A stretch of DNA of 64,000 nucleotides, from assembly GCF_030373985.1 (NCBI RefSeq), contig NZ_JAUCRB010000003.1, positions 1 to 64,000 of the forward strand, written 5' to 3'. The notes beneath the pieces are model-generated. The model saw only the letters and a program-made list of their open reading frames with translations, had not been told where the DNA came from and searched no databases. Positions within the stretch are counted from its first letter, which is position 1; every line of letters begins with the position of its first letter. Shown here one piece after another: positions 8,359 to 18,394 of the stretch. The stretch comes from Wolbachia pipientis (lineage in GTDB: Bacteria; Pseudomonadota; Alphaproteobacteria; Rickettsiales; Anaplasmataceae). The position numbers and the translations under genes were made by a program.

Positions 8359-10863
8359 ATGTGTTTAAAAATTAAATATGAAATGGAAGACAAAGTGTCT
8401 AATTATATATCAAAACAAAATAGTGGAGCTAGAGTCATAAGAGACGAATTACGAGCAACAGGTAGAGCTAAAGCAAGTGACGGTCAACCTGTTGAAGATG
8501 TAAAGATCACAAATGACCATGCTTTTTACAAACTGATTTGCAAAAAGCGAGCTCACGGTGATTTTTCAGTGGGGCAGTTTTATTCACTATACTACGACAT
8601 CTCTGAAAAGATGATAAAAAAACCTTTTACTATTAAGGAAATGAACGAATTTTGTGAGAAAGATGGTATTCCTTCGTTTACGGTAGATGAGTTACTTACT
8701 CTTGTACCAAAAGACGAAACAAAATGTTATGTAAATTACGAAACAAATTCAGTGAGAAACCATGATCATGGATGTATAGCTGGTAAAATTAACATTGAAG
8801 CTTCATATACAAAGGCAGATTCGGTCGATCGTCAGAGTTACCAAAATTGTATTGTGGATTCCGATGTATATTATAAGTTCATACATGACAAAGTTAATGT
8901 AGGAACTTTAAGAAGCTGGGTTTTTGAAAGTCTTGACGTATCGCAATCAAGTGAAAAGAGTATGAGAGAATATTTGAAGGACAATCCAAGTGTTTACGAT
9001 CAAGAACTTAAGGACTGGTTAAGAGCTAATCCAGAGGGAAATTTTAAGAAATGGCTTAGCGACCCGTTAAATAAAGGATATACAGATGTGGAATATAATG
9101 TGTTATATGAGAAAATCTCTGAAGAACTTGTGCATACTAGTATGAGCATCGACCAAATTAAGGAGATATATAGTAAATATGGTATAACACTTCCAGCAGA
9201 AAGTGAATTCGAAGGGCTGAAAAAAGTACAGGAAGAAACAAAATCCAGCAAAATATTATGAACAAAAGACAGGTTTAACGTTCCAAGGTAGAATAAATCT
9301 AAAAGTTACTGAGGATAGTGCTGATGATGAGTTTAATCTAAACATTGATTTATTTCAGAACAAAAGCTTTAAATGTTTCACTGATCAAAACAATGATGGT
9401 GTTATCAATAATGAAGGTGCCCTAAAATCATTAGAGGACACTGTAAAAACATTCAATGAAGTCTTTGGAATAAAAAAGGATAACAATCCACTTCTGGTAC
9501 ATGGGAGTGTTGTTAACTTTAGGCTGTTCTTGTTTGAAAATAAGAAAAGTTATGAAGATTTTTTAAGTAGTGAATATTCTGGTAAGATACCAGGTAGTGG
9601 TGCAGCAGAATCTTCTGACAATAACTATATCAGTAATATGTATTCTCATGATGAAAACGCTAGGAATAATGGCGATTTTACCAATGATGGAAAAGTCGAT
9701 CATAATGATTATAATTATGTTATCAAACATGAGCTTGTCCATGCGTTAACGTTCTATTTAAATTCTAAGTTGGATCTTGGCAAAGTTTTAATGGAAGGCT
9801 TAGCAGAGTACGTAACGTACTTAACAGAAGGAGAAAAACCTGCTGATTTTGCAAAACTTGTTGGCGAGGAATGCAAGGGACCTCCTTTAGAGGAAATAAT
9901 CAAAGGAACCATCGATCCTTATAAAACAGGGGCAGCAATTATTACATATATCGAAGAAACTTATCCAAATTTTATTGATAATTTGCTTTATGCAGCAACA
10001 GAGGATAGGAAAACTCTGAATGGTCGTTTTTATTTCAAGGAGATGATGAAAAAGATCTACCAAAGCGAAACAAATAAAGTCAAAAAAGGAGAAGGGTTTT
10101 CTAATCGGGTAAAAACTCACTCAACTGTGGAAGATAGCACTATTGAGTCTAGCAATACTCAATCTGAGCAACAAACAGTAGGTAACGGAGAAGACAAAGT
10201 ACAGTCTGACAGTTTAAAAGGACAAGTGAGTGAAGATAGAGCTGCTACTGGCTCATTCCATGGTCTGGAAGCACCTAAAAACCAGTAATAAGTGAACAAA
10301 ATGAAGAGCAGAAGCAGGTAGTATTGAAAGACACAATCTTGAAAATAGAAAAGAGCTGTGATCGAGGTTTAGAAGGAAAGCACAAGGCAAATGTAAACAT
10401 AGATTATGATGACATAAAAGTCTTGTATGATAGAGCGGAAGGAGCAGAAAAGCAATCTGTGTTGAAGTTTTGGCACAAACTGCATTCATCAGGATATAAG
10501 GTTGGTACTTTACCAGAAGGCAAATATTATTTTGAAAAGGGCAAATTTGTAGTTCATGATGGTGATACAAAGAAGCTTATAGTGTTACCTGAAGATAAGG
10601 TATCCATTAAGATAATGAAGGTTGGTGATAATTATAGTTTGGCTATATCTAATAATAATGGCAGAGTAATAAGCAGCATTAATAAAATAGATAATACGAA
10701 TTACGAATTGCTGTCAGATTCAAATCACTTCAACTTAGAAACGTTAGATAACGTTGAATTATTAGATCAACACCATGAATATAATCTTTATCTAGAGAAT
10801 GGTTTGGTAAAAATGTTTGATTGCGCGAGCGACCACATCTATCACGATCATAACTTGATCTAG
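8359..10863 (+). pseudogene. M9 (collagenase-like) metallopeptidase gene broken by two frameshifts
   Basis: Three consecutive pieces form one coding unit of roughly 830 codons. Piece 1 (8359-9261) ends KSSKIL. One base later the next frame continues KYYEQKTGLTFQGRINLKV to 10288. A second shift at an A-run near 10270 leads into piece 3, which ends at 10863. Piece 2 carries the zinc site HELVH (9728-9742) and the downstream EGLAEYV, the spacing and wording typical of M9 collagenases. Two EF-hand/dockerin-like loops, DQNNDGVINNEG and DFTNDGKVDHND, precede the site. Piece 1 has an internal duplication (LYYDISEKMIKKPFTIKEMN versus LYEKISEELVHTSMSIDQIK). No signal peptide is seen. Homology of the catalytic part is fairly clear; the flanking regions are unrecognised. 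Confidence 0.7.
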
Positions 10864-10968
10864 CAAACACATAAGGAGTTTCTGTTTTAATGCAGCAGCT
10901 CTCATGTGTGTGAGGTTGCTATACTAAACTAAGTATAAGGTGTTGCAAAATTACACACTTTTTTGATA

Positions 10969-11898
10969 TTAGCAAGAAATACAATAATGTAGCACTGCTT
11001 TGCGTATTGCCAATCCAAATTTTACCTGCTGTAAAATAACACAATCTGCTACATTGCTGTCAATCTCAATCCCTCTATTTATTGGCCCTGGATGCATAAC
11101 AATTGCATTTGGTTTTGCGTATGATAACTTTTGTGAGTCAAGCCCATATAAATGAAAATATTCTCTCTCTGAAGGAGCAAAACAACTATTATTCATGCGC
11201 TCTTTCTGTAACCTGAGGAGCATAATTACATCGGCATCTTTTATGCCTTCAACTAGTGAATAATGTATTAAATCTACCTCAGGAAAATGTCTACAAATCA
11301 GAGTTGGTGGTGCAACCAAACATATTTTTGCTCCAAACATCTTTAGTAATCTTATATTTGATCTTGCAACCCTGCTGTGCAAAATATCTCCACATATCGC
11401 AATTTTAAGGTTCTTTATTTGTTTTTTATGACTGGTGATTACAAAATAATCGGCAAGGGCTTGGGTTGGGTGTTCACTGCTCCCATCACCTGCATTAATT
11501 AGTGAACAGTTAATATGCTGGCTCAGCATATTAACAATACCACTATTTTTTTGCCTGATTATTATATAGTCAGGATTCATTGCATTTAACGTTCTTATCA
11601 TATCTTTTAAACCTTCTCCCTTGTTAATAGAAGAAGATTTTATTGGCAGGGTTACAACATTTGCTCCAAGGCTTTTTGCTGCTATTTCAAAAGATGCAAG
11701 CGTACGCGTTGAGTCTTCAAAGAATAAATTTATTACTGTCTTGTTTTCTAAGATATGACCATTTGCGGTTTCATTTTTCAGGTATTGACTAGCTAACTTA
11801 ATTATATTTTCTACATCGTTAATTGTGAGGTCCGAAATGCTTAGCAGCCTCTTTCCATTGCCCATAGTTTTTTTTATTAATGCACAACTGCCATTCAA
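10969..11898 (-). CDS. pyrB: aspartate carbamoyltransferase catalytic subunit
   Basis: Condenses carbamoyl phosphate with aspartate, the first committed step of pyrimidine synthesis in the cytoplasm. The 309-residue protein shows the carbamoyl-phosphate loop FEDSTRTLASFE (Ser63-Thr66), HPTQ at 143-146 within GDGSSEHPTQALAD, and HPGPINRG near the C-terminus. These are the three expected active-site blocks. Met12 is an alternative start, since the conserved core begins around residue 16. No regulatory-subunit gene (pyrI) is adjacent. The gap to 10863 contains only an imperfect inverted repeat. Confidence 0.95.
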   Translation of the reverse strand: MNGSCALIKKTMGNGKRLLSISDLTINDVENIIKLASQYLKNETANGHILENKTVINLFFEDSTRTLASFEIAAKSLGANVVTLPIKSSSINKGEGLKDMIRTLNAMNPDYIIIRQKNSGIVNMLSQHINCSLINAGDGSSEHPTQALADYFVITSHKKQIKNLKIAICGDILHSRVARSNIRLLKMFGAKICLVAPPTLICRHFPEVDLIHYSLVEGIKDADVIMLLRLQKERMNNSCFAPSEREYFHLYGLDSQKLSYAKPNAIVMHPGPINRGIEIDSNVADCVILQQVKFGLAIRKAVLHYCISC

Positions 11899-12060
11899 CT
11901 TATTCTACTTTCTTATTACCTTTTTTCAATAAACCTGTTGCACAACAATTATTTTGGCTAAACTTATGTAGACATTGTAATAAAATAAAAACGGGTATTG
12001 ATTGATAATTAGTATTCTGGCTTTATTAAGGTTAATATATAATAGTAAGTAAGGTTGAAA

Positions 12061-12715
12061 ATGGTTGCAAAAACTGAAGAAAAAGATGAGAAAGCTGGTT
12101 TAGGAAGTAAAATACTGGATTATGTACCATAGAGGACAGTGTTAACAGTTGCTGCCTTTGCCCTTCCAGTTGTTGGTCTTGTTGCTGGTACAGCTGTTGG
12201 AGCTTTGGCATATGGTAGTTATAGGAAGAATAATAACAGCTGAAAATGAAGAAAGCAGCAAAGAAAGTGCTAAATCAGGTCGTTTAGAGAACCTCTTATC
12301 TGAAACTAGCACTATTGCGATGAGAATCGGTGTTATTGCAATTGGCTTTTTGCTTGGAGGCCCAATAAGTGGTGTAATTGCTATAGATCTTATGGTTGTT
12401 GATGATGTATTAGGTAGTAAGCTTATTCAAGGAGCGGAAAAAGTACTAGATGCAGGTTACGATATGCTAAATTAGGCAAAAGGTAAAACACTAGATGCAG
12501 GGAAATGGGCAGTAGATAAGATGAAAGGCTCTGAGAAAGGATTTGAAAAGGAAGGCAAACAAATTACTTGAAAACCCTGCCTACTCTCCTGAGACAGAGC
12601 TGAAGGGTGATGAAAAGAAAGTTGGTAGTGCAGAACAGGCAGTTAAGGGTGGTAAAGCCGAGCCTGAGTTGAGAAGAAGGAAAGGAAACTCAGCAAGCCA
12701 AGAGCGAGCACTATA
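12061..12715 (+). pseudogene. decayed small membrane protein gene
   Basis: ATG 12061 opens MVAKTEEKDEKAGLGSKIL and meets TAG after 23 codons. The frame continues with a strongly hydrophobic stretch TVLTVAAFALPVVGLVAGTA, then a shift near 12235 leads to ENEESSKESAKSGRLENLL and a second hydrophobic segment (AMRIGVIAIGFLLGGPISGV). TAG at 12473 and another shift near 12565 follow, with a charged tail (GDEKKVGSAEQAVKGGKAEP). The original protein was probably about 210 residues with two membrane segments and a Lys/Glu-rich C-terminus. I do not recognise the family. Confidence 0.55.
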
Positions 12716-12814
12716 AAAGATGACTTGCATTAATATAAGCCTTGTGTCCAGTGCTGCCAAACTGCGGGAATGTTCAATATGACCTTACCCTAGTTTCCAG
12801 ACAACCTATACACC

Positions 12815-13969
12815 TTAGCTATATTGATAACTGACAGCTACATTTTTACGCATCTCGTCCAATAGCAAGTTACTTTGCAACATAATCTTTTGTTGGTATA
12901 TCTGCTGTTTAATTGCTTCTGTATCTGCTGCGTTGCTTTTTATATCACATAACATCATTAACCTTGCCGTGCTATTTTCTCTGAATTCTACTATTTCGTT
13001 TACACCTGTTTTGATAAATAAGGCCTGTAAATCAGGATTTAAATCCCGCATTTTTACTTCAAATTCTTTTGCATTTGACAGCTTAAAATTGTCTGCCAAT
13101 TTATCAAAATTTAAACAGTTGACATTTTGCTTCTTGAGGTTATCTAATAAACTTTCTGAGCTTTTGACCAAAATCTGCTTGAATTTTAAAATACTTTCCA
13201 GTAATGCATGATCAAGTTGTACTTTATCTATTACTTTTATAATAGAGTAGCCTTTGCTAAGACTTACTGGGCCTGCTATGTCGTTAGTTTCTAGTCCTTC
13301 TAAAACGTTCTTGAGGGTGCCTTTTAGTTGATTTAAATTAACTGTTGCTTTGTGCGCCTTTATTGGAGGTCCTGGGATGAAGTTGTTGTTACTATTGCGT
13401 AATTTTTCTACTAAATCTTTAGCTGTACTATAAACACTTTCGTCTTTCTGGCTGGGGATTATAAATTCTTGAAACGTGATAAGATAATCCGGTCTTTCCA
13501 TTTGCCCTTTTACATCGTTTACTTCCTTGTCACTTATATTGATGGATGGCACAACTCTTGCTTCAATAATTTTGCCCCACAATAGCTGGCATTTTATTTG
13601 TTTTTTTAGAAGATTAAGATCTATATTGTGCTTCTCTATGTATTGATCAATTTCATCATCCTTAAGTTTAAAGCTTTGGGTTAAAGATGACAGGACGGCA
13701 TTATTTAACTCTTCATCACTCAATTTTATATTCAATTTTTGTGCTTCATTGATGATGATAATGTCGTCTATTAGCTGTCTAAGAATTTGAAGCTTTAGTT
13801 CCTTGCCACTTTGGGTGCCAAACAACGAATTTATCAAGTTAATGCGTTTTTCAATATCTAAATTTGAAATTGGTTCACCATTTACATCTGCAACGATTTC
13901 AATCTTGACTGCAAGCAACTTAATTGGCAATATTATCAATAATAAAATTAGTATTTTACGCATAAGCAA
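12815..13969 (-). CDS. surA: SurA-like periplasmic chaperone / peptidyl-prolyl isomerase
   Basis: Expected to escort outer-membrane proteins across the periplasm. The 384-residue protein begins with a hydrophobic signal sequence (RKILILLLIILPIKLLAVKI). This is followed by the SurA N-terminal pattern, VADVNGEPISNLDIEKRINL with LRQLIDDIIIINEAQKLNI. A parvulin-like segment follows at about residues 155-255, including GLETNDIAGPVSLSKGYSII. The parvulin part is diverged, so isomerase activity is uncertain while the chaperone module is clear. Start could be Met1 or Met3. It is flanked by unrelated genes. Confidence 0.8.
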   Translation of the reverse strand: MLMRKILILLLIILPIKLLAVKIEIVADVNGEPISNLDIEKRINLINSLFGTQSGKELKLQILRQLIDDIIIINEAQKLNIKLSDEELNNAVLSSLTQSFKLKDDEIDQYIEKHNIDLNLLKKQIKCQLLWGKIIEARVVPSINISDKEVNDVKGQMERPDYLITFQEFIIPSQKDESVYSTAKDLVEKLRNSNNNFIPGPPIKAHKATVNLNQLKGTLKNVLEGLETNDIAGPVSLSKGYSIIKVIDKVQLDHALLESILKFKQILVKSSESLLDNLKKQNVNCLNFDKLADNFKLSNAKEFEVKMRDLNPDLQALFIKTGVNEIVEFRENSTARLMMLCDIKSNAADTEAIKQQIYQQKIMLQSNLLLDEMRKNVAVSYQYS

Positions 13970-14188
13970 GATTATTTAGTTAATAATCAATTCTATAATA
14001 AATATTGAACTGATACTAGTAATAGGTAACCTTCAAAGATTTTTTTGTAGGATGGGTATTTTGTGTTTGCTAACATGACGATATTATATTAATAAAAATT
14101 AATAAAATAAATAAAAATTTGAGTACTTTTAAATTAGATATTTTGATCTCTTAAGTGTAATCTTGCTAAGAAATAAACTAGTTTATAT

Positions 14189-15517
14189 ATGATAAACACA
14201 GATGAAACTATTTTTGCTTTATCAACTGTATTTGGGAAATCAGGAGTTGCAGTAATCAGAATTTCAGGTAATCAAGCACTTAAAGCTTTAAATCATTTTC
14301 ATGTTAAAAAAGACATTAAACCGAGGTCTACTACTTTAGTTGATCTATATGATGATTCAGGTCAATTGATAGATAATGGAATAATCATTTATTTTCCTGC
14401 TCCAAACAGCTTCACTGGTGAAGATGTTATAGAGTTGCAAGTGCATGGAAGTAAGGCGGTTATAAAAATCCTCTTGGAGGAATTATCAAAAATCTTTGTT
14501 ATGGCTAAGCCTGGGGAATTCTCGCTTAGGGCTTTTCTAAATGGTAAATTTGACTTAACGCGGATAGAGGGGATTGCAGATTTGATTAACGCTGAGACAA
14601 AAATGCAAGCTAGACAAGCGATTAAGCAGATGTCGGGAGAGTTGGAGAAGCTGTACAGCAATTGGAGGCAGAGATTAATAACAGTGCAGTCCAAAATCGA
14701 GGCTTATATAGACTTTCCAGAGGACGTTGCGACAGAAGGAAATGAGTTGGAAAAAATCAATAGTGAGGTGCAGGCTCTTATGCAATCAATACAAGGGCAT
14801 TTGAATGATAATAGGCGGGGTGAAAGGTTGCGTGATGGTTTACATATTGTAATAATTGGTGAAACAAATGTTGGTAAATCAACGCTATTTAACTTTTTAG
14901 CCAAACGTGATATCGCTATTGTTTCTGAATATGCGGGTACAACAAGGGACATACTTGAGGCTCATATTGACATTGGCGGATACCCGATCATTCTTTCTGA
15001 TACTGCTGGAATTCGTGAAGGTTCAGGTCCAATAGAATCAGAAGGTATAAGTCGAGCAAGAAAAAGGTCTTGTGAGGCTGATCTAAGAATAGAATTATTT
15101 CCCTTTGAACAGCGTTCTACTATCGATAGTAGAATTGTAAGTAGTGATACTATTTACGTGCTAAGCAAAGCTGACGATGTTGTAAATGATCACAATATAA
15201 AAATTAATGGCATAGATTTTTTGCCTGTTTCTGTCTTGAAAGGGACAGGCACAGAAAGGCTAATCTCTGTGATTAAAGAAAAAGTAGAGGAAAAGTTTGG
15301 CTACGATGGAGACGCTCCTGTAATTACTCGACAAAGACATAGGAATTGTATGCAGAGAGCTATAGAACATTTAAGACATTTTAATATAGACAATCCAATT
15401 GAGTTAATATCCGAAGACTTAAGGCTTGCTGCGTCTGAACTTGGTGCGGTGACAGGAGTTATTAATGTTGAAGAAATATTGGCTAATATATTTAGCAGCT
15501 TTTGCGTGGGCAAGTAA
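14189..15517 (+). CDS. mnmE: tRNA uridine-5-carboxymethylaminomethyl modification GTPase
   Basis: With MnmG it forms the cmnm5 group on wobble U34 of several tRNAs, using methylene-THF and GTP-driven movement. The 442-residue protein has the folate-binding N-domain (residues 1-120) and a helical domain interrupted by a Ras-like G domain: G1 GETNVGKS 224-231, TTRD 251-254, DTAG 271-274, NKAD-type SKAD near 327. It ends with the C-terminal FCVGK, whose Cys439 is the conserved catalytic cysteine. Everything needed for activity is present. Three other tRNA modification enzymes are in the window (mnmA, tilS, trhO), and a tRNA-Ser gene lies 47 bases downstream. Confidence 0.96.
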   Translation: MINTDETIFALSTVFGKSGVAVIRISGNQALKALNHFHVKKDIKPRSTTLVDLYDDSGQLIDNGIIIYFPAPNSFTGEDVIELQVHGSKAVIKILLEELSKIFVMAKPGEFSLRAFLNGKFDLTRIEGIADLINAETKMQARQAIKQMSGELEKLYSNWRQRLITVQSKIEAYIDFPEDVATEGNELEKINSEVQALMQSIQGHLNDNRRGERLRDGLHIVIIGETNVGKSTLFNFLAKRDIAIVSEYAGTTRDILEAHIDIGGYPIILSDTAGIREGSGPIESEGISRARKRSCEADLRIELFPFEQRSTIDSRIVSSDTIYVLSKADDVVNDHNIKINGIDFLPVSVLKGTGTERLISVIKEKVEEKFGYDGDAPVITRQRHRNCMQRAIEHLRHFNIDNPIELISEDLRLAASELGAVTGVINVEEILANIFSSFCVGK

Positions 15518-15564
15518 GATTTTTATAGATTGCTTGAAGTCAAATGTTGTGGTAGAAAAGGGGT

Positions 15565-15651
15565 GGACGGATGGCCGAGCGGTTTAAGGCACCAGTCTTG
15601 AAAACTGACGTACGCGAGAGCGTACCATGGGTTCGAATCCCATTCCGTCCG
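15565..15651 (+). tRNA. tRNA-Ser (anticodon TGA)
   Basis: Class II tRNA of 87 bases. Acceptor arms are GGACGGA and TCCGTCC with discriminator G. The anticodon loop CTTGAAA gives TGA at positions 34-36. The long variable arm pairs GTACGC with GCGTAC around GAGA, and the T arm is ATGGG-TTCGAAT-CCCAT. The long variable arm and anticodon agree on serine (UCA family). No CCA is encoded. Confidence 0.96.
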
Positions 15652-15736
15652 TATGCTATGCTAATATAACCTAACCCGCCATACTGGCTAGCTTTTAACC
15701 TGTTTAGGTATGTGTGCTTAATTTTGTTGCAATAAC

Positions 15737-16885
15737 TTAAAGACCTTCGCGGAATATCTGATCTATTTCATTTATTGGCACATGTTTAACTTTTGCATGT
15801 GAACCATTCTGTTGACATGTATAGATTAAATGCCCCCTTAGCTGTTTGGGAAAATTCACAGAAATATTGTACATTTTTGATAAAATCACTCTGAAACGTG
15901 GAACCAATCTTAATTTCAATAGCATGAGTGTTACCGCCCCACTCTGCTAGTAAATCTACCTAATGTTCCGTTCAATTAAGCCAAGATATAGATTAGGGGG
16001 TAATCCCTGATTGAGACGCCTCTTGAAGATCTCCAAGACGATCAAGTTTTCAAACAGAGCTCCTTTAGGATAGTGTGTTTCTAATTGAATCTCCTTTTCA
16101 AGGCCAAGGAGTATACAAGCAAGACCAGTGTCATGAAAGTATAACATTGGGATCTTGATTAGACGCTTGTTGAAACTTTGATGAAATAGCTGAAGAAAAA
16201 ATATTAGGTAACTGGCTTCCAAAATATTCAGCCACTGCCGTACGGTTGTATGAGAAATGCCACAGTCTTGAGCAAGAGATGATAGGTTAAGAGTCTGAAC
16301 TACTCAACCTGCACACAATTTAAGGAAGGCTTAGAATCTACCAATATTTTCAATATTTTTAAGTTGTCGAGCATCTCACTCAATGTAGGTTTGAATATAG
16401 CTGGGATAGAAGTATAATGGATGTATGTTAAGACTATGTACTCCAGGGTATCCTCCCTTAAAAATAGCTGAATTAATATTTATAGGCATGCCAAGTTCAG
16501 ATAAACTCAGAGGTAAAGGTGTTATCATACCTATGCGCCCTGCAAGAGGTTGGGAAGTATGATGACTAAGAGCAAAGTTTTGAGATCCTCTTAGTACATA
16601 TCGACCTTTTACAGGAGACTCATCAACTATTTCTTGAAGATATGATAATAACTTAGGCACATGCTGTACTTCATCAAAAATGGCACCCTGCTGATAGTTA
16701 GCTAGAAACGCTCTAGGATCATTTTGTGCCTGAAACGGGTATCAATATTTTTTAAAGACACATACGGCAAGTGCCTAAACAACGTTTTTGCAATGGTTGT
16801 TTTACCAGATTGCCTTGGTTCTGTAATACCTACAATAGGATAAAGCTTGGAAAATTTTCTAAGGCTGGAGTTATAGAGCGTAAGT
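15737..16885 (-). pseudogene. broken AAA/DUF4143 family ATPase gene
   Basis: The minus strand preserves, in order and across several frameshifts and stops, the parts of an AAA_14/DUF4143 protein. The P-loop ITEPRQSGKTT is near 16800. IFDEVQHVPKLLSYLQEIVD is a Walker-B-like segment near 16650, then VLRGSQNFALSHHTSQPLAG and a DUF4143-like part with DTGLACILLG near 16110. The C-terminal EIKIGSTFQSDFIKNVQYF lies near 15890. These proteins are common stand-alone ATPases of unclear role, often carried in accessory DNA. At least three disruptions make this copy non-functional. Confidence 0.75.
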
Positions 16886-16999
16886 ACATAAATTGAATTT
16901 TGTAGTTTCGATATGCGAGTGTACTATGAAAGGTTAAAAATGGCAACACTTGCACAACTGCACGAACATTATGATTTTGAAAACAGCGAAACAGAACTA

Positions 17000-17362
17000 A
17001 AATTACTTGACAAGCGTTATCAGCCCCCTTATTATGACACTGGGGGTACTCAGTTATCTTCAATCTGTGCAGGTTAAATGATGAAAGTATAACGTAGTTA
17101 GCGTCTTATACTTAATTTTTTGCATTATATGCGCCTCATGTCTTTATGTCTTTATAAATTTTACCTAGACTTCTCAGGTTTTTCCTTATGTAAGCTGAAA
17201 CGTGCTTATAAAGCGTTTAAGGCAGTATAGAACGCCAATTTAAAGAATTAGAGAGTGAAAATTAGCTACCCAGGGTTTCTTTTGCCTTGTTTACTGTTTG
17301 GTAAATTTCTTAATGCATGTAGCTTAGGTTAGTTGCAGTTTAAGAGTTTAAGAAAGGTATTA
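17000..17362 (+). repeat. dispersed intergenic repeat, copy 2
   Basis: It starts near AAATTACTTGACAAGCGTTA and contains TCTGTGCAGGTTAAATGATG. It ends with CAGGGTTTCTTTTGCCTTGT followed by GTAAATTTCTTAATG, then a GTTGCAGTTTAAGAG tail near 17331-17345. Block order matches copies at 7752, 38095 (inverted) and 51205. The stretch 16886-17626 otherwise holds only the hairpin and promoter elements before hsp20 and no gene. Confidence 0.65.
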
Positions 17363-17417
17363 TCACAGTGCCCAGAAACTAGGATATAGCTGATTTCGGC
17401 CTCGTGTCTGATATAGG

Positions 17418-17438
17418 TTCCAGCGTCGCGCACTGGGG
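17418..17438. repeat. small hairpin unit (CCAGCG/CACTGG)
   Basis: TTCCAGCG at 17418-17425, loop TCGCG, CACTGGGG at 17431-17438, with wobble pairs at the ends and one mismatch. A second GCACTGGGATAACATC follows near 17450. It is one of a family of similar units in intergenic DNA of this window. Confidence 0.45.
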
Positions 17439-17533
17439 TGACATCATAGGAGCACTGGGATAACATCCTCCTGTTAGGCTCAAATCACAATGTTCGTACA
17501 GTTGTGGAATACCACTGTGGTATGACATGAGGA

Positions 17534-17549
17534 AATCTTACTTAAGATT
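17534..17549. promoter_or_regulatory. perfect inverted repeat upstream of the hsp20 promoter
   Basis: AATCTTA-CT-TAAGATT is a perfect 7-bp dyad centred 27 bases upstream of the proposed -35 box of hsp20. Its compact form suits a regulator binding site better than an RNA hairpin (two-base loop). It is not the CIRCE element. Function is inferred from position only. Confidence 0.3.
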
Positions 17550-17568
17550 CAGAAATTAGAGTATTGCC

Positions 17569-17597
17569 TTGAGATTAGTGAGTTAAATGATTATATA
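17569..17597 (+). promoter_or_regulatory. promoter for hsp20
   Basis: TTGAGA at 17569-17574, a 17-base spacer, and TATATA at 17592-17597, which is good sigma-70-type spacing. The -35 lies within CCTTGAGA, which also resembles the sigma-32 CTTGAA half-site. The -10 is AT-rich rather than the CCCCAT-type heat-shock element, so the sigma factor is undecided. The ATG lies 29 bases further on. Confidence 0.45.
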
Positions 17598-17626
17598 CAG
17601 TTTATATTAATAGAAGGAGGACTGAC

Positions 17627-18079
17627 ATGGGTGATATTATTCGTTCAAACAAAAGCGGCAATCGTGAGGATTTCAGCTTGAGAGGGTTACAAAAAGCTGT
17701 TGACGACATGTTCAATAATTTTTTTACGGGTTGGGGTCCAGAGTTTGCTAGAAGAGATAATATACTGCCAGCTTGCGACTTCTACGAAGCTGATGAAAAT
17801 TACTTTCTGTCTATGGAGTTACCAGGTATTTCTAAAGAGGATGTGGATATTAGTATGTCTGGTGATAATTTAATAGTGAAAGGTGAAAAAAAGTACGATA
17901 ATGATTCGAAAGAGAAACAATACTACTATAGAGAAAGGTATTATGGTTCTTTTTACAGGTCAATCCAATTTCCACCTAACACAGATGTAGATAAAATATC
18001 TGCCAAATTTTCAGATGGGGTATTGCATGTAAGCATACCTAAATCTGAAAAACATACTAAAAAAATTGATATAAAGTAG
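17627..18079 (+). CDS. small heat shock protein, Hsp20/alpha-crystallin family
   Basis: ATP-independent holdase that keeps unfolding proteins soluble in the cytoplasm. The 150-residue protein has the alpha-crystallin domain from about residue 45 to the end. It begins PACDFYEADENYFLSMELPG, contains the conserved DGVLHVSIPK near 127-138, and ends with a short tail. The N-terminal arm includes LQKAVDDMFNNFF, as in other alphaproteobacterial Hsp20 proteins. A very strong Shine-Dalgarno (GAAGGAGGA) sits at the right distance. Promoter upstream and a perfect hairpin downstream suggest a single-gene transcript that can be expressed strongly. Confidence 0.94.
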   Translation: MGDIIRSNKSGNREDFSLRGLQKAVDDMFNNFFTGWGPEFARRDNILPACDFYEADENYFLSMELPGISKEDVDISMSGDNLIVKGEKKYDNDSKEKQYYYRERYYGSFYRSIQFPPNTDVDKISAKFSDGVLHVSIPKSEKHTKKIDIK

Positions 18080-18087
18080 TTAAAGAG

Positions 18088-18116
18088 ATAGCAGGCTTCT
18101 AGTTTAAGCCTGCTAT
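18088..18116 (+). terminator. hairpin after hsp20
   Basis: Perfect 11-bp stem ATAGCAGGCTT / AAGCCTGCTAT with a 7-base loop, starting 8 bases after the hsp20 stop. A T-rich tract (GATTTTTGTAGG) comes about 10 bases later rather than directly, so it may act as a terminator or as a transcript-stabilising 3' hairpin. Confidence 0.6.
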
Positions 18117-18394
18117 AGTGAAATTGATTTTTGTAGGTTGTTATGCTTACAATTTTGTATCCTCTCTGAGGAGAATTTAGTATACCATAAAACTCCTATG
18201 TTAGCCTGTTTTGCTCAATTTAGGTATACAGCACCTTTTTGCAGTTTTGAGAAAAGTGAAAGGTGAAAGTTGAATTTTTTGTAATGCTACGGAGCCCAGT
18301 ATTTTGTACAAATTTTCACGTAATTTGTTAACGAAATCGGCAATTACTGCAATGCCGGCTAAAGTGTTTATACAACAGTGTTGAGTGAGGAAAA

